Source: Seriola aureovittata (lineage: Eukaryota > Chordata > Actinopteri > Carangiformes > Carangidae). From it: 64,000 nt of DNA. Below the pieces are notes generated by a model, which saw only the letters and a list, made by a program, of their open reading frames with translations, was not told where the DNA came from and did no database searches. Below are positions 1-13,204 of the stretch, in pieces. Where the stretch lies: contig NC_079372.1 of the NCBI RefSeq assembly GCF_021018895.1, positions 18,709,237-18,773,236 of the forward strand, in the 5' to 3' direction. Made by a program: the position numbers and the translations under genes. The first letter of the stretch is position 1. Each line of letters opens with the position of its first letter.

Positions 1-1100
1 AACAATGATGTTATGTTATGTAATCGCTGTTTCTACAGTGACAAGTTTACCCAACATTAGTCAACTAGAATTAGAAAAACCATGCGATCAAACATTAGAC
101 TTCCATGAATAGTTTCGTCATGTTGAGAATATTACAAGCGAGCTTTCATTTCCAGCAGCCATTGTTGAAGCAGCACAGGCTGTCCAAGTTTAATAGGTTG
201 TTTTTTTATCATGTTTCTTTTCAAACGCATCCCAAATAAAGAAACTGTCACAAGAGTGAGTGATGAATGAAAGGATGTTTTGCTGCCTTCTCATCTTTTC
301 TAGGTGATGATAGCCAGACAGAAAAAAAGAATCATTTAATTCACCGTGAGGCTCAGAGGCTACCGGCAGCTACGGTCAAAGTTTTAAGGTGGAATCTTTT
401 CCTTAAATGTCAATATGGCAGCTTTGACCATTTTGTTGCATGACACTTTAGTGGTGATTGGATCTTCAAGCACATAAAAAGATGTGCATGAATTTCAAAC
501 AGATTATCTAAAGATCCTAAAAAAAATCACTGTATATGTACAGTATAATGTATAATGTTAATGAAAAATATTATCTGGTTGGTAGCCAGTGCTAATCTAT
601 TATATTTGGATGCAATTAGTTGTACATGCAGTTGGTTTATCAGGCATAAGACTTGAGGTGAACTACAGCGAAATGACTTTTGTTTGTATGTGGAGATGGA
701 TGTTGAAACATGATTTCCATGAGTTGTGAGACTTCTGTTATCAGCGAAAAGAAAGAATAAAAACAAGAGGAAAGGTGTGAGGCAAAATGAGTGTAGTTAT
801 AGTTCAGGGTTAGCCCCGTTTGGGACTGGATAAGAGATCCGAGTGGAAAAGGTCAGGGGAAAGTGGCTGCTCTTTATCAGAAGTGGGGCTGTTAAATAGA
901 CGCACATTTGCCATATTGACCAATTAGTCTTTGTCCTTGAAGTCTTTTCTTTTGTAAAACCAAAAAAAAAACAGTTGGAAAACACTTCCAATAAAGCACA
1001 AATCAGCTTCGTGTTGCTTGTCCCAAGTTTTCTGTTGTGGTGGTGTCTTCGCCTCATTGGCTCTGATCTGACCTGGTATCAACATGCGTCTCCAGTCATC

Positions 1101-1385
1101 TGCTGCGCACAGCTCTACAATGAAATAAAAGGCTTTAGTCATTTGAAGTGGTAAAATATTTTCATTCATTATGAAACTGCAGCGGGACTAATCAGACTGC
1201 AGGAGAGGACGTCAAAAGGAGTAGGCGGTCCTTCAATGTGGCCCTGACCACCTCCGAATGTGGTCTGAGTGATCGGATCTCAAATGCGTCTTGGGTGCGT
1301 TCACACCTGAACTCAGAGTTGTCCACATGCGATCGGATCACCCGAGACGGATGTGAGCACGAGGTCTGAACTGGGCCATTGTGAT
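1101..1385 (+). repeat. Dispersed repeat family A, copy 1
   Basis: Shares extended similarity with 10925-11165 in the same orientation. Common segments include TAGTCATTTGAA, GAGGACGTCA, GTAGGC, CAAATGCGTCTTG and TGGGTGCGTTCACACCTGAA. The copies differ by many substitutions and small indels, so they are old insertions. The GTGCGTTCACACCTGAAC core is typical of non-autonomous DNA transposons in fish (family not identified). Confidence 0.7.
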
Positions 1386-2015
1386 GCTGTAATGAGCTCA
1401 TTATTGCCCCCTGAGGCCGTGACAGTTGGTAAGAACAGCCACAAGGGGCAACAATGAGTAAATACCACATTGAAAACAAACTTCGACTTATACTTTAATA
1501 AAAAAAAAATTTAAATAGGAGAAAATAATTCAAGGATGAGGACTAACAGGTTGGTTTGGCTTTAATTTGTTTGTTTAATCTTTCTCTATTTCTTTTTTTT
1601 GCCTCGTCTTGGCAGTTTGAGGGGAGCGGTCAAAGATCAGGACTGAGAAACAGCTCGAGACTCAACACAGACAAACTCTGTTGGATTAAAAGTTCTGTTG
1701 GAAAGAGTTCAGCACAAACTGAATGTCATGGTGGAGCAAGTACCTCCTCCCTCCTGGGAACACCGCTGCTTTGATTTGCCCCACTCTGTGAAACAAATGC
1801 TAATTGATGTGCACCCCAAGCCACAGGGCTGTTGTTTCTTTTGGAGATTATCATAACTTGAAATCAGCATGTTATCTCCCACTCTCACAAAGTTGTATTT
1901 TTTTTTCCTCAAAGTTTGCCTCATTATCAACCTCTCTGTCTCGGTTTTTAATGAGGATATCTAACCTCTCTCTTCTTGGTGTTTGCTTAAGCTTCATAAA
2001 GAGCATTACGTCCTA

Positions 2016-2048
<33 letters not shown>

Positions 2049-2181
2049 ACTCTCACATACTCTCATATACAGAGTCACAGTGGGTTTTTGCAAAGTGCTG
2101 ACAAAGAAATAACTTTAATTCTGCATCTAAGCATCCCAGCGGAAAAGAAAGCACATGAATAACAACCATCCACAAACATCA

Positions 2182-2295
<114 letters not shown>

Positions 2296-2592
2296 AAGGA
2301 AAGACAAACACATTTTCAAAACTAAATACTACATTAAGGAACACAAACCCAGATGAAGGTTCTCATTGAAAGACGCACAATATTCATACATACTGTGTGT
2401 CACACACGGGCACGAACGCACATGCGAGGTTTCCAGTACACGCATCCAGCACTCGTACCGCACAACACAGGCTTACATAAATCATACACACCCCATCACA
2501 CAAACACACTTGCACAATGCAGCTGAGTTACAGTAGAGGGACAGAGACTGAAAATCGCTGCTTATTACTTTGTCTGTACTGTAGCCAGGCTG

Positions 2593-4050
2593 CCAGGCTC
2601 CCCTGAGGTTGCAGTAATTGACTTGTCCAATCCCTCCTTTAAACACGTTATTCTTTCTCTGCTTCTTCTGCCCGGTGTTTGCCAGAGGGACCGAGCTGCC
2701 ACACAAAAGATATTGGCCGCAATGTCAAAACTCACAAATGGACAAAACTCCGCAGCTGTAATGAATACTGCCACACAGCCCACATCTGCTCGGGTTTTAA
2801 TGTCCCAAATGTCCATTTCTGCTCCTCACAATAATGAATATTTAATGCACTTATCATTGTTCAAAACCCTCCACTCCCTGTGCAGATTCAAAGATCTGGC
2901 TTGATTCATCATGTGTGTTGAACATCTTTTTCTCTATTCCATTAAAGGAAGGCTCCCCGGAGGGTGCAGCAATTGACCCGTCTAAGACCTTTATTTGAAA
3001 ATCTTTCTCTTTCTTTTTTCCCTTGACGAGTGGCCTAATAGGAGGAGGAGTTACTGCAGGCGTCAAGGGTTACAGAAGTAAATGTCTGGCATCAACTAAG
3101 ACTTACAATTCTGGATTTGTTACGGCTCGGATAGGTCATCTTAATCCTCTCTGTGAGCTTACCTATGGTTACCCATAACACCCTTATCCACGCAGGGTTG
3201 TGGATGCGTTTACGTGTATTGTTGCAGGAGCATAAGTCCAGCTTCATACTCACAGGTTATCATGGCACCTAGAGACATCTGACAGACCAAACAGACGGAC
3301 GACACATGACATTTCTCAGACACTAAGAGATGATTCATGATGTTCATAACATAAACATGTAGTATTCTTAAATTATCCGGGAGACACCTGTGTTTCTATT
3401 TTGAGGAACAAAACATAATAATACAGGGTTCAGTTACTTGCTTTTTTTTTTTTTTTAAGAGACTTTGACCTCAACACCGGCTGGGAAGAGGTCATAGTTG
3501 TTGACCATTGAATCAGTGGGGAGCTGAAAAAGATCAAAAAGGCCAGAGACCATCCTCGACAATTGGCAACTGAGAACCAGTTCCAGTAGAAAACCGGTTC
3601 CAAATTGTCCCAACCATCAGAAGCATATGACTCAGAGATGATCAGTTCCTTTTATCCATCCTGGTGTGTTATTCTGACATTTTAGACGCCTGGTTAGCAT
3701 CTTCCAATAGTCTGTATGCGAGGCGTTGAGGGAGCATCTGTAAACTGTAGTGTTCATTTTTATGGGAAAGCGGTTTGGACTCCTCTTTGTATGATTGATG
3801 TTGACATTACCGTGTTGCCTCGATGTTTTACCTTGCTCTCAGAATTAATTTCTGATTGCTGACACACCTTGTAGTCTATCCTACTGTATTTCCTCTAATC
3901 TCACCAGTACACACATCACAGACCAAGCCGCAGTCACATTGTTTTATACGGTTGTGATAAAGTCCCATTCCCCTGCAGCTGATAGTCGGACGGCTGTAAT
4001 GGAAACCTGTGGATATGCAGTAATTGAGTTGTCCAAGACCCTCTCAGAAA
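2593..4050 (+). repeat. Three diverged direct copies of a 50-bp module
   Basis: Copies lie at about 2593-2640, 2949-3000 and 4002-4050. Shared core: GCAGTAATTGACTTGTCC in the first, with GCAGCAATTGACCCGTC and GCAGTAATTGAGTTGTCC in the others. The first two also share GGCTCCCC-GAGG before it, and all three are followed by pyrimidine-rich sequence (in the third, CTCTCAG). The spacing is irregular (about 355 and 1050 bp), so this is not a simple tandem array. Function is unknown. Confidence 0.6.
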
Positions 4051-6108
4051 ATGCCCCTGGCTCTCCTTTGCAGTGCTGGCCAACGAGCAGTAATGAGGAT
4101 GACAGGAAATAGACTTCTGGTGTGAAACAATGAGAGAAAAAATGCAAACGCAGCAAGCACGGTGTGTGCTGCACATCTGTGTGTGTGCGCGTGTGCGTGC
4201 TGTTTTCCACTCTCCCTCAGGGGTCACATGTATGTATTGTGTCCCATCACATCCTGTGTTTTGTATCTTTGCTGAAGTTGGATTGTGAGATTTGTGTAAC
4301 TTTGCCTCAAGCTACTGTATTGGCTCTGAATAATGAGCTGAGTTGTCCTGGAAACTGAGATAATCTTTTCTCCTACAGGAAGTAGTGGAAACACAGTTTA
4401 CATTCAAATAGCTTTGTTTCAAGTTTTTTTTTTTTTTTTTTTTTTACATATTTAATGGCTGCTAGTTGACAACAAGGCCGAGCGCTGGGAATATTTTACA
4501 ATGCGATAAGTCTCCGCTTTGTAATAAGACAGAATTCTGGGCCAGTGTTTTACCCAGAGGACACAGAGGAGACAAATGCCCTACATTCAGCTTCTATTAA
4601 AGGTTCTTGTTGTTAATTATCTGCATTGTTTTGCATCTTTTATAACCTACAGTTGACATTGTACAGTAGGCCTTTGTTCTAAAGTTGTATCTGCTTGTTT
4701 TCTCTTCTCTCGGGATGAAATCATTAAAGCAGGATGAAATCCTGCTGTCAGAACCCAATGTCACAAAAATGGATATGTTGTTTGTTTTGTTTTGTTTTTT
4801 GTCCCAGCTCTGCAACCTGCAGCTCAAATGGTTTTCCCAGAATAGTCTCGTACTGTAGTCCTCAAGAGCTGCCCTTTGATTGAGGCATGTTAATGAGCTG
4901 AACTTAACAGCTATAATTGGGTTTTACAGTGTAATTGATCTTTAAGGACAAGGCCTTTTGAAAGTTTTAATTTTCTCTGAGATTAAATCATTGGGATGTA
5001 AATGTCATGTGTAGTACCCTTTAGCTCGCGCTGAAAGCTATTTGTTTTCATTAGGAGCGGTTTGAAAAGTCGCCCTTTTTTCTTGATTTACTGTCACATA
5101 CTGGAGCACGTTTGCTTTTTCTGTCTAGTACTGGGCCGTCCTTTTGTAGACTGAAACAAATGCATGATTCACAAATAGTTGATACAGAATTTCTTAGGTA
5201 GGTTTGCAGCATGTAGGTTAAATGTGTTAGTTAGTAGTCAAAACTGACCAGGAGAACTCTATTGGGAAATGTTAATCCTTTGGTTAATGTATGTAATATT
5301 CTATAAAATCCATTAGATAATAGTAAGAAATTATTTTTAAGTTCAAAGTTTTGACCAAAAATCATTTATGATGGAACGTTAACAATCACAAGTTTACTAC
5401 TGTGTGGCAGAATGCTACAGAACTACTCCTCCTACATCTTTCAGCCTGTGTCTTTAAATTAGCAAATGATCTAAATTTAAAATGATCTAGATCTAAATTA
5501 AAAAGCTAAGATTTTAATGTAAAGTGGCATCATCAGCTTTGCCTTCCTCACTGCAATAACTTGTGCATTGTTTACAGCCTTAACAGAATATATCTTCCTA
5601 TTGTTCATGCACAGAAGTAAAACTGTGTGACAGCCAAACACTTAACACACTGTCTGTTTCTGTCCCACTCCAATGGTTCACACTCCAGACTCCACTCTCC
5701 CACTCAGGTCTGCTTCTTAATCTCTAATGATGATTAATGTGGGCTGTGTGCGTATTGGCAGCACTGTGTTATTGGCATACTGACAGGGTTGTTAAGATGG
5801 ATAACTATGCAAGTGTGTGTGTGTTTGTGTGAATGTGTACCCGCCTCCCTTCTTTTTTGCAGCTACGCTGTGAAATCAATTGATTTGTGTCTGGTCAATG
5901 GAGAAAATGGATTTGTGGAAAACGATGAAAAACAACACCTAAATTAAACTTACTCTCTGATTTTTTTTGTTGAATCTAAAGTGTGCAATGAACAAGAGGA
6001 ACCCTCTATAAAAAACAGTAAATTGGGATTTGTTCACTCGTCATGCATAAATGCATGTTCTCTTTTTATGAATGTGCTGTGCCTTTTTGTGTGTGTGTGT
6101 GTGATCAG

Positions 6109-6246
6109 GAGATGGTTCGTCGCGGGGAAATCCTGGACGACAGCATGGAGGACGAGTTCTACCTTCGCCGCCTGGATGCCGGACTGTTCGTCCTTCAGTT
6201 GATCTGCTACATTATGGTGGAGATCAGCAACTCTGGGATCTCACAG
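6109..6246 (+). CDS. CTNNBL1: CTNNBL1 coding exon, third from last
   Basis: This 138-bp exon encodes 46 residues in phase 0, beginning E-M-V-R-R-G-E and including EDEFYLRRLDAGLFVLQ, then a hydrophobic helix (LICYIMVEIS). This matches the C-terminal armadillo-like region of beta-catenin-like protein 1, a nuclear protein that associates with the Prp19/CDC5L splicing complex and, in mammals, with AID. The exon is bounded by an ATCAG acceptor and a GTACAC donor and ends with a complete CAG codon. The acceptor follows a GT tract and the donor is followed by a CA tract, an unusual symmetrical setting. Identification is by protein similarity recalled from the family, and the reading frame continues cleanly into the next two exons. 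Confidence 0.93.
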
Positions 6247-7381
6247 GTACACAAACACAAGCACACACACACACACACACTGACTGACTGGTTTGCCAAA
6301 TTAGTTCCCTTTCAGATTAATTATTGTTCGCACATCTGATCAGACAGGCTATAAAAGCAGACAGGAGTCAGATGGTTTTTATGGGCACTGCAGCCAAGTG
6401 GCTCATTCACTTCACCACTAATCTGGGTTTCACTGGACGCGGTGACACTTTTGTGTGTGTTTAAGACTGGACCTGCAGTTTAAATAGCTGCAGTCCAGCC
6501 CTGCTCACCTCATGCTTTTTTAGGGAATAATTATAAATAAGTTGCCCCTTCAAATTCCAGTTCAGATATTTGTGTGACGCCTCCCATCTGATATTGATGC
6601 CAATCTGAGTTTTTGAGTAGGGAAATATGAACTTTAATGATACTGTGGGTATTGTGAATTTTTTTTTTCATGTATTCCAAAGAGGATAAAACACTTTTTG
6701 GAAATGTTTGTGAAAACAGCCTCTGAGTGGGTGTTTGCCGTGGCAGCAGCTGACTGACACCTCACAGCTGTTGCTGCCTGGGGACATGCTGTCAGTTTCT
6801 GTGGCGCGCTGCTGTCAGGAACACATCATAACCTACGAACATCGAAACAAGACCTTTTTTTATGTTTTTTTTATTTTATTCTTAACAAGCTCTCACGGTG
6901 TTGGCCATCCACTGTTAGCGAGTTAAGACAGCTGTCAGGAGGACCTATTGTGCTGTTATTGTATTTCATTCTGGAAACAGAAACTAGCAAGCTTAGCTAA
7001 GTTGCTTCCACTCAGAAAGTGGAAGCTAGTTAGCTAAGCTTGCTAATGTTAGTACTGATTCCCACTTGCTGTTGCCTTTTTCATGTTATTTCAACACCTG
7101 CTGAGTCATGGTTGGCATCTTCCACACATGTAGCACTGCGTGTGTCCCACATTATAGAAAGTAGGAGGGCTAGCTAGTGTTAGCTGTCTGGGTCTTGTTG
7201 AAGGTGATGTCAAACAACCAGACTGTCAAAACTTTGTTTTTGATAATTGAATAAGATCAAGTAAGGTCCAAACAATCACTGAGGATAAATACACTGATTT
7301 ATTATCAAAAGTGAATTTAAATTTCAGTTTGACTTTAAATCTACGGTGTGTTTTAATGATCCTCTTTTTCTCTGCATTTAG
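6247..7381 (+). other. CTNNBL1: CTNNBL1 intron, second from last
   Basis: The intron runs from GTACAC to TTTAG. A CA tract lies just inside the donor (about 6262-6280). A near-perfect inverted repeat with 28-bp arms sits at 6985-7045. I see no coding exon in between; the 63-codon frame near 6735 has no family match and is treated as chance. Confidence 0.85.
6985..7045. repeat. Inverted repeat (28-bp arms, 5-nt loop)
   Basis: The left arm is 6985-7012 and the right arm 7018-7045. They pair at 25 of 28 positions, with the three mismatches together in the middle, around the loop CAGAA. The arms contain AAGCTTAGCTAA. It could fold as an RNA hairpin in the CTNNBL1 intron, or be a decayed foldback element. 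Confidence 0.8.
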
Positions 7382-7454
7382 CTGCAGCAGCGAGTTCATC
7401 AAATCCTCAACCTCAGAGGAGGCTCCGTCAAAGTAGTACGCCACATCATGAGAG
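7382..7454 (+). CDS. CTNNBL1: CTNNBL1 coding exon, second from last
   Basis: This 73-bp exon encodes LQQRVHQILNLRGGSVKVV followed by RHIMR, plus the first base of the next codon (phase 1). It corresponds to the RVHQILN segment near the C-terminus of CTNNBL1. I chose the acceptor TTTAG before CTGCAG, because the family has two residues between the preceding exon's final Gln and the QRV motif. A start after the second CAG at 7387 would also be in frame and would drop two residues (NAGNAG-like ambiguity). The donor is a strong GTGAGT. Confidence 0.92.
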
Positions 7455-9540
7455 GTGAGTCATTTTCTTTTCTTTAACACAGCAATTTCTGAAATAAAAT
7501 ATAGCTCGCAATTGACCAGCTTTAGTAACAAACAAACAAACAAAATGCAGTGTATTGTAATGTGGGGGAGTATTAGTATTAGTACAGTTTAACGTCATAG
7601 TCGTGCTGTGCTCTTTCCTCTGTTGCTCTGTGTTTTTCTTTCTAACAAAAACTCTCTCTCACTCACTGGTTAATGGATTCCAGTCAGTTTTACTTCACTG
7701 TGCTTTCTCGGCAGTAATCTGCTGTTACTGAAACTCGCTTCTCGCAGGTGTTTCACGACACTGCTGGGGCCTTTTAATGTGAAACATATGGAGGAATTGT
7801 GAGAAAATGAACCCGACTTCTCACTAAAATAAGATTAAATGTACTTACATAATGAGGCAGTTAAGAAATAAAGGCATTCTTAATAGTCTCAAATAAAGGC
7901 CTTTGTTCAGTTAAGGAATGTAATTTTTATGGTTTAAGCAGAGACATCACCTTATGTCCAGTTACTGTTAAAACATGTTAGCAAAACAGTATTTTTTACG
8001 CCTGGCCTCCACACTGCTCCAGAGTTTTCGAGCCCCTAAAACTGAGACTTTTGGAAATGCTGCTGGTTCTGCTTTACTTTACAAACTCCAGGGTTGCATT
8101 GAGGTCTGGACGAGCAAAAACGAAGACCAATGGAAACAATGACATGGTCGTCCACTGTCGCTCCCTGATTGGGTTTTATCAGCCTCGACTAACAGTGGTG
8201 AAAGCAACATGGATAACGAAATGGCGGCATTGCTAACCTTGTTGTCTTTGCTAGTTGCTGTCGCGCAGTTAAATTGTCCATTTTAATGCTACAACTGCCT
8301 TAGCTCTTCCTTGCATTTTAATTATTTGTGATATGGAGCTAAAATGGTCGTCTGGATTGAGATTGTTTTTGTTTTAAAACACGATCTTTAAAATGAAAAT
8401 ATATTAGAGTGGATGTTGCCTAAGTAAGAGTTTAGTGTCTGATTCCGACTATGGACCCCTCTCACGTCTACAGGTCGGCCTGGCAGTGGCACCAGAAACA
8501 TAAATCCCTCACTACGGAGTGAAATAGAGCAAATAAAATGTTTAAAGAGATGTATTTTGTGGAAGGGACAGTAGCTGCCCCTACAGCTAAATCAGTTTGT
8601 CTTACTTTCGGAGAATCTTTATTGACACATTTCTTAAAATCCTGTTTCAGAGTACTTGGCAAGGAAGCAACTTTTTGGGGAAATGTTGGTATAATCACTG
8701 CTCTTTAGCCGTGGTTGTCGTTTGATAGCGAGCCCATGCTGTTCGCCTGCCAAAGTGGGTGTGCTGGATTATAATAAAATACTATGAATAATGTCATTCT
8801 TACTTATTCTGTGGGAACAAAGAAACAGACTTGGGTCAACTTTGAAACTGGGTTGTCAGAACGCATCTCTCTATTTTTTTTAAGATTGAGTTGAGTTCTT
8901 TATCTCAACCAGTGTTTTGTGCAGGCTTCTGTTGAATACATCCCTCCTTTGTGCTGGTCACACTGTCCCCTGCTTATGGAGACCTACTGGAGCAGAGGAA
9001 CAGAGGAGGATATAGGTGATAATGATGGTCCTGAAAATCGTTAAATACAAAATTCAGTTGGAGAAGTAATTTAATTCTAAAGATATTGGAGCAATAAACA
9101 AACACAATAAAAATCCAGCATCTGATACATCCAAGTAGAAGTGTATAAACAGGTGTTTATGTGCTTCTTATTCACATTACCTGTGTACAAATGGTAAAAC
9201 AATGCACAGAAATACATCCTGGCATGTGAATACGCATTATAATTTGATCGTATTGTCAGTGTGAGAGGAGCCAAGTCTGTCATTCACCACTTCTTTTCCC
9301 CCCCGTCCCAAAGATTTCCTGTCCTGCCGTACTTGTTTTCTGTTTGGTTTTCAAAGACCTAGCAGGTGTGTTATTTTCTTCCCGGTGTGACATCCATCCT
9401 TCCTGTATCATTGTCGGATAAAGCTCGAGGACGAGGCTCCATTCACACACCCCCCTGGCTCTCAGTGGCATGTAGCACTGAAGATAGAGCCATCCGTCAC
9501 GCATGGCAGTGCCAGCAAGCATGGCAATTCTCCAGCCCTC

Positions 9541-9674
<134 letters not shown>

Positions 9675-10137
9675 GGAATGTGTTTTCAAATGTGTATTTG
9701 CTTTTGTTTTCATCTGCATATTTGCATACACGTGTGCCTTACTTCTCTGCGTAGTTTCCATGATGTGTTTTTACCTACTAACAAGATTTGTTTTGTTGTG
9801 TGTGTAAATGTTTGCCTGTAGCATGTCTGCATATTTATGTGCACCTTGTTTGCTTCTATCTGCATATTTTTCTTTTTCATATTAACATCCCTTTGAGAGA
9901 AAATATATGCAGGTATGAACATGTTGAGTCTGTTTCCTTTGTGATACAGTTTGCAGACTGTATTCATGTCGGCCCTCGCATGTTTTCACATATTAATGTG
10001 CATGTTGCGTGAGCTTGTCCTTGCATGATCTTGACGTATATGTATTTGTCCTGCATTGCGATTGTGTTTATGTGTTGAGGACCGTGTGTATGCATCTGTA
10101 ATGGTATGGTGCTGTTGCATGTGTACGTCCAATAGCA

Positions 10138-10183
<46 letters not shown>

Positions 10184-10924
10184 GCTCGTGGCGCATGCCC
10201 TCACCCTTTTCATTAGGCCGCGCTGTGAAGCCCTCTCTCATTTCAAGTGCCTCAACTGGTCAATGTGAAACTGCAGTAAAAGGTTAAGCACATGCAAAGT
10301 GTGTCGCCGGCTCTGATGTCTTGACCTTAATGGCTTTAGTTCTCTGAATGAGAAGCAGCTCTGCAGGAAGGAAGGCTTTGCACAATGGAAGGAAGAACAT
10401 TGATTTCACTAATGCTGTGAAAACCTGGGGCAAGGTTTTCCACTTAAGAAACTTTAGGTAGGTTATTTGACAGGTGGTTAGACTTGGCGTAATTATAAAG
10501 ATTCATGTTAAACACTGTATGTTGCCTTCAAGGTAGTGCTAGTGGAGCTCTGAGAAACTGTATAAAGCATAGGAATAAAGGACATTCAGGTGATGTCAAA
10601 TATACTTTCTGGTGGACTTGTTTTCTCCTTTGCCTCAGGGCTGGGTTAAGGTCTAACAGAATTAGTTGGTACAACATGTTGTCTGGCCTTGTCTGAGGCC
10701 CAAAGTGTTTTTAGCAGTTCTGAACAGTCACACCGAGGCGGGGCGAAAAGCAGGCCGTCACAGAGAGAGGGAGAAGAAGAACAACAAGACTTTCAGATGG
10801 TCTCTCCTGGAAGGCGTGAGGAATTAAAAAAGAAATCCCCCGTTAAAATGCGTTGTTTTTAACCAGTCTGACAGATGAGAGAGAGGGAGGGAGAACGGGG
10901 AACATAGGGATTGAGCGAAACCAT

Positions 10925-11165
10925 GTGCTGCACACAGACTAAAGTTTTAGTCATTTGAAATAATAAAATATTTGAGGTTCGTTTTGAAACTGTTGGGGGA
11001 CTAATTAGACCGTGACAGAGGACGTCAGTGAAGTAGGCAGTTCTTCAACGTGGCCCAGACCACCTGAGTGATTGAATCTCAAATGCGTCTTGAGGCGTCT
11101 TGGGTGCGTTCACACCTGAACTTAAGAGTCACCTGAGACGGATGGTGATAGCAGGTTGACCCATC
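10925..11165 (+). repeat. Dispersed repeat family A, copy 2
   Basis: Second diverged copy of the repeat at 1101-1385, in the last CTNNBL1 intron. It lacks about 20-40 bp around the CGATCGGATC segment and has a small internal duplication of GCGTCTTG. A G run follows at about 11177. Confidence 0.7.
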
Positions 11166-12684
11166 ACGGTATGAAGGGGGGGGGTTCCAAATCTGCTATC
11201 CAACACTTAACTCTGGCTTGTTGGGGTCATAATCCAGCCCAGATCCATCATTTCATTTTCAGTCACTGTATGAATTTTTCATTTATCCTTCCTTGACACT
11301 TGAGCCACTGTTGAAGTATGACTTCTGATAGATGATCTGAATCATTAAAGGATAACTCTGGTTATTATTTTTCTTTTTTATTATCAACAAATCCGATGAA
11401 GAGAGAAAAACCAGCCTGTGTAGAAAATATAATCAACACACAACCTGATCCTTTTCTCCAAAGATCCAAAATGCAGTTATAGTAATGAAGCAGTGCATTA
11501 CCCAATGCAATAGTGCAGCTCTTTTCTTTACTGGATACATAGGAAAAACTTGTTAATGCTGCCATTTCCTTTAAAAGCCTTGGAAACAGCTATTTAAAAA
11601 AAAAAAAAAAAAAAAAAACAGCTCAGCAGATGGCTCACTAAATGTGGCCATACAAATTAGCTGGTGATTCTTCTCAAGGTGTCCTTTTTATGTTTTGATG
11701 GTGGTATTTTAGAGACATCTTTGCAGTAGACATTATTTCACACCGCGTTCCTCCGATCTAGATATAAAGACGCAGTTTATCTCGACGTTGACGAGCATAA
11801 TACGACTCAGCAGAAACCTCAGAACGGCTTTGATTTCTTCTCCGCCGTTTGTGTCAGTGACACTCAATGCCACGACTTCTGCGGTCGGATGAACATAGCA
11901 CAGGATCATTTGTGCCAGCTGCCCTTTGTGCGGCTGGATCAGACCAGTTTCAGACTGGGTATATGGGTGTTTTAAATGAGCTGCTGTGTCCCAGCTGCAG
12001 CTGTAATCACACTCAAAGTCCTAGAGTGTGTCTCTACCCGGGGCTGCTGCTGCTGCTGCTGCAGAGACTGCTCCTGGAAACGATTCTCCTTGTACTCATG
12101 GCAGATCAGTCCCAGTCACTGACCTGAGTAATGGCGATGCTCAGTACTGTATTGTCCTCTGCCGTGTTGCCGTGGTGACAGGAGGAGAGAGTACCAGCAT
12201 GCCAAAGAAAAGGTTCTGCAGAGAGTTGAAGAGTCACCGAATCTCTGACCTTTCCGTCTGTGTGGCTGACTGCATCGCCATTTATAGACACGGAGACACA
12301 CACACACACACACACAGGGACAATGACAGGCGAACAATGAAAAGAGTCTGTAGGTTTTCATGTTTTTGTTGAGTCACTCGCTCCGTTTCCCCTAACCTGC
12401 TTTTCTCAGTCAACCGTGAAATTCTGCCATTTTGTAGTTCACTAACATCCCACACCTCTGGGGATCACATTCAGATCCCCCCAGAGCTGCTGCTGTGGAA
12501 GCTGCATATCTCTGTGCCATGGTCCAAACCTACACCCCACACACCGCCCCACCCCCCCAAACTACTGCACTTACATTTTTATAGCTTATAACTCAACCCA
12601 GCTCTGTTCAGGTTATCCAGTGATGGAGTGACCTCTATTCTCCAGTCTGCAAACCTGTATCTCATGCATTATACTGTCTGCTGT

Positions 12685-12973
12685 CCATCCATCCATTACC
12701 CATACCGCTTATGCTTTTAGGCAAATTCCCAGCTGACGTTGGGCGAGGGCCAGGGTGACATACAGGCGACAAACAAGCATTCACACCTACAGGTGATCTT
12801 AGAGTCACCAGTTAACCTAAACCTGCGTGTCTTTGGACTGTGGGAGGAAGCCGGAGTTCCTGGAGAGAAGAAGACACGAGGGGAACATGCAAACTCCACA
12901 CAGAAACCTAGAACCGAACCTACAACCTTCTCATTGTGAGGCGACAGTGCTAACCACTGCACCACCCTGCCGT
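12685..12973 (-). mobile_element. tRNA-headed SINE-like repeat, copy 1
   Basis: Read on the minus strand, it starts with a tRNA-like head (GGTGGTGCAGTGGTTAGCAC, then GCCTCACAATGAGAAGGTT). It continues with a body containing CACAGTCCAAAGACACGCAG and ends at the right with GGATGGATGG. This is a widespread teleost interspersed repeat in which A-box-like and B-box-like promoter motifs sit at the head. It is diverged and has no open frame of its own. Family name uncertain. Confidence 0.75.
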
Positions 12974-13204
12974 CCTCTGTCTGCTTTCCTTACAGCTCAA
13001 ATATGACTGATGTTGCTCCTGACTTTAATACAAACCTGTCTGATTTATTCCTTTACTTCTGTCATGCAGTGATGGACGGTGGTCCAATTTTCAGACACCT
13101 TGTGTGTTTTTGTTTTTTTACTTTTTGTTTTTTTATCTTCTGCCACTTTATATTTCTCCTCAATGACATTTCAGAGAGAAACGTTCTTTCTTTTCCTCCA
13201 CATT

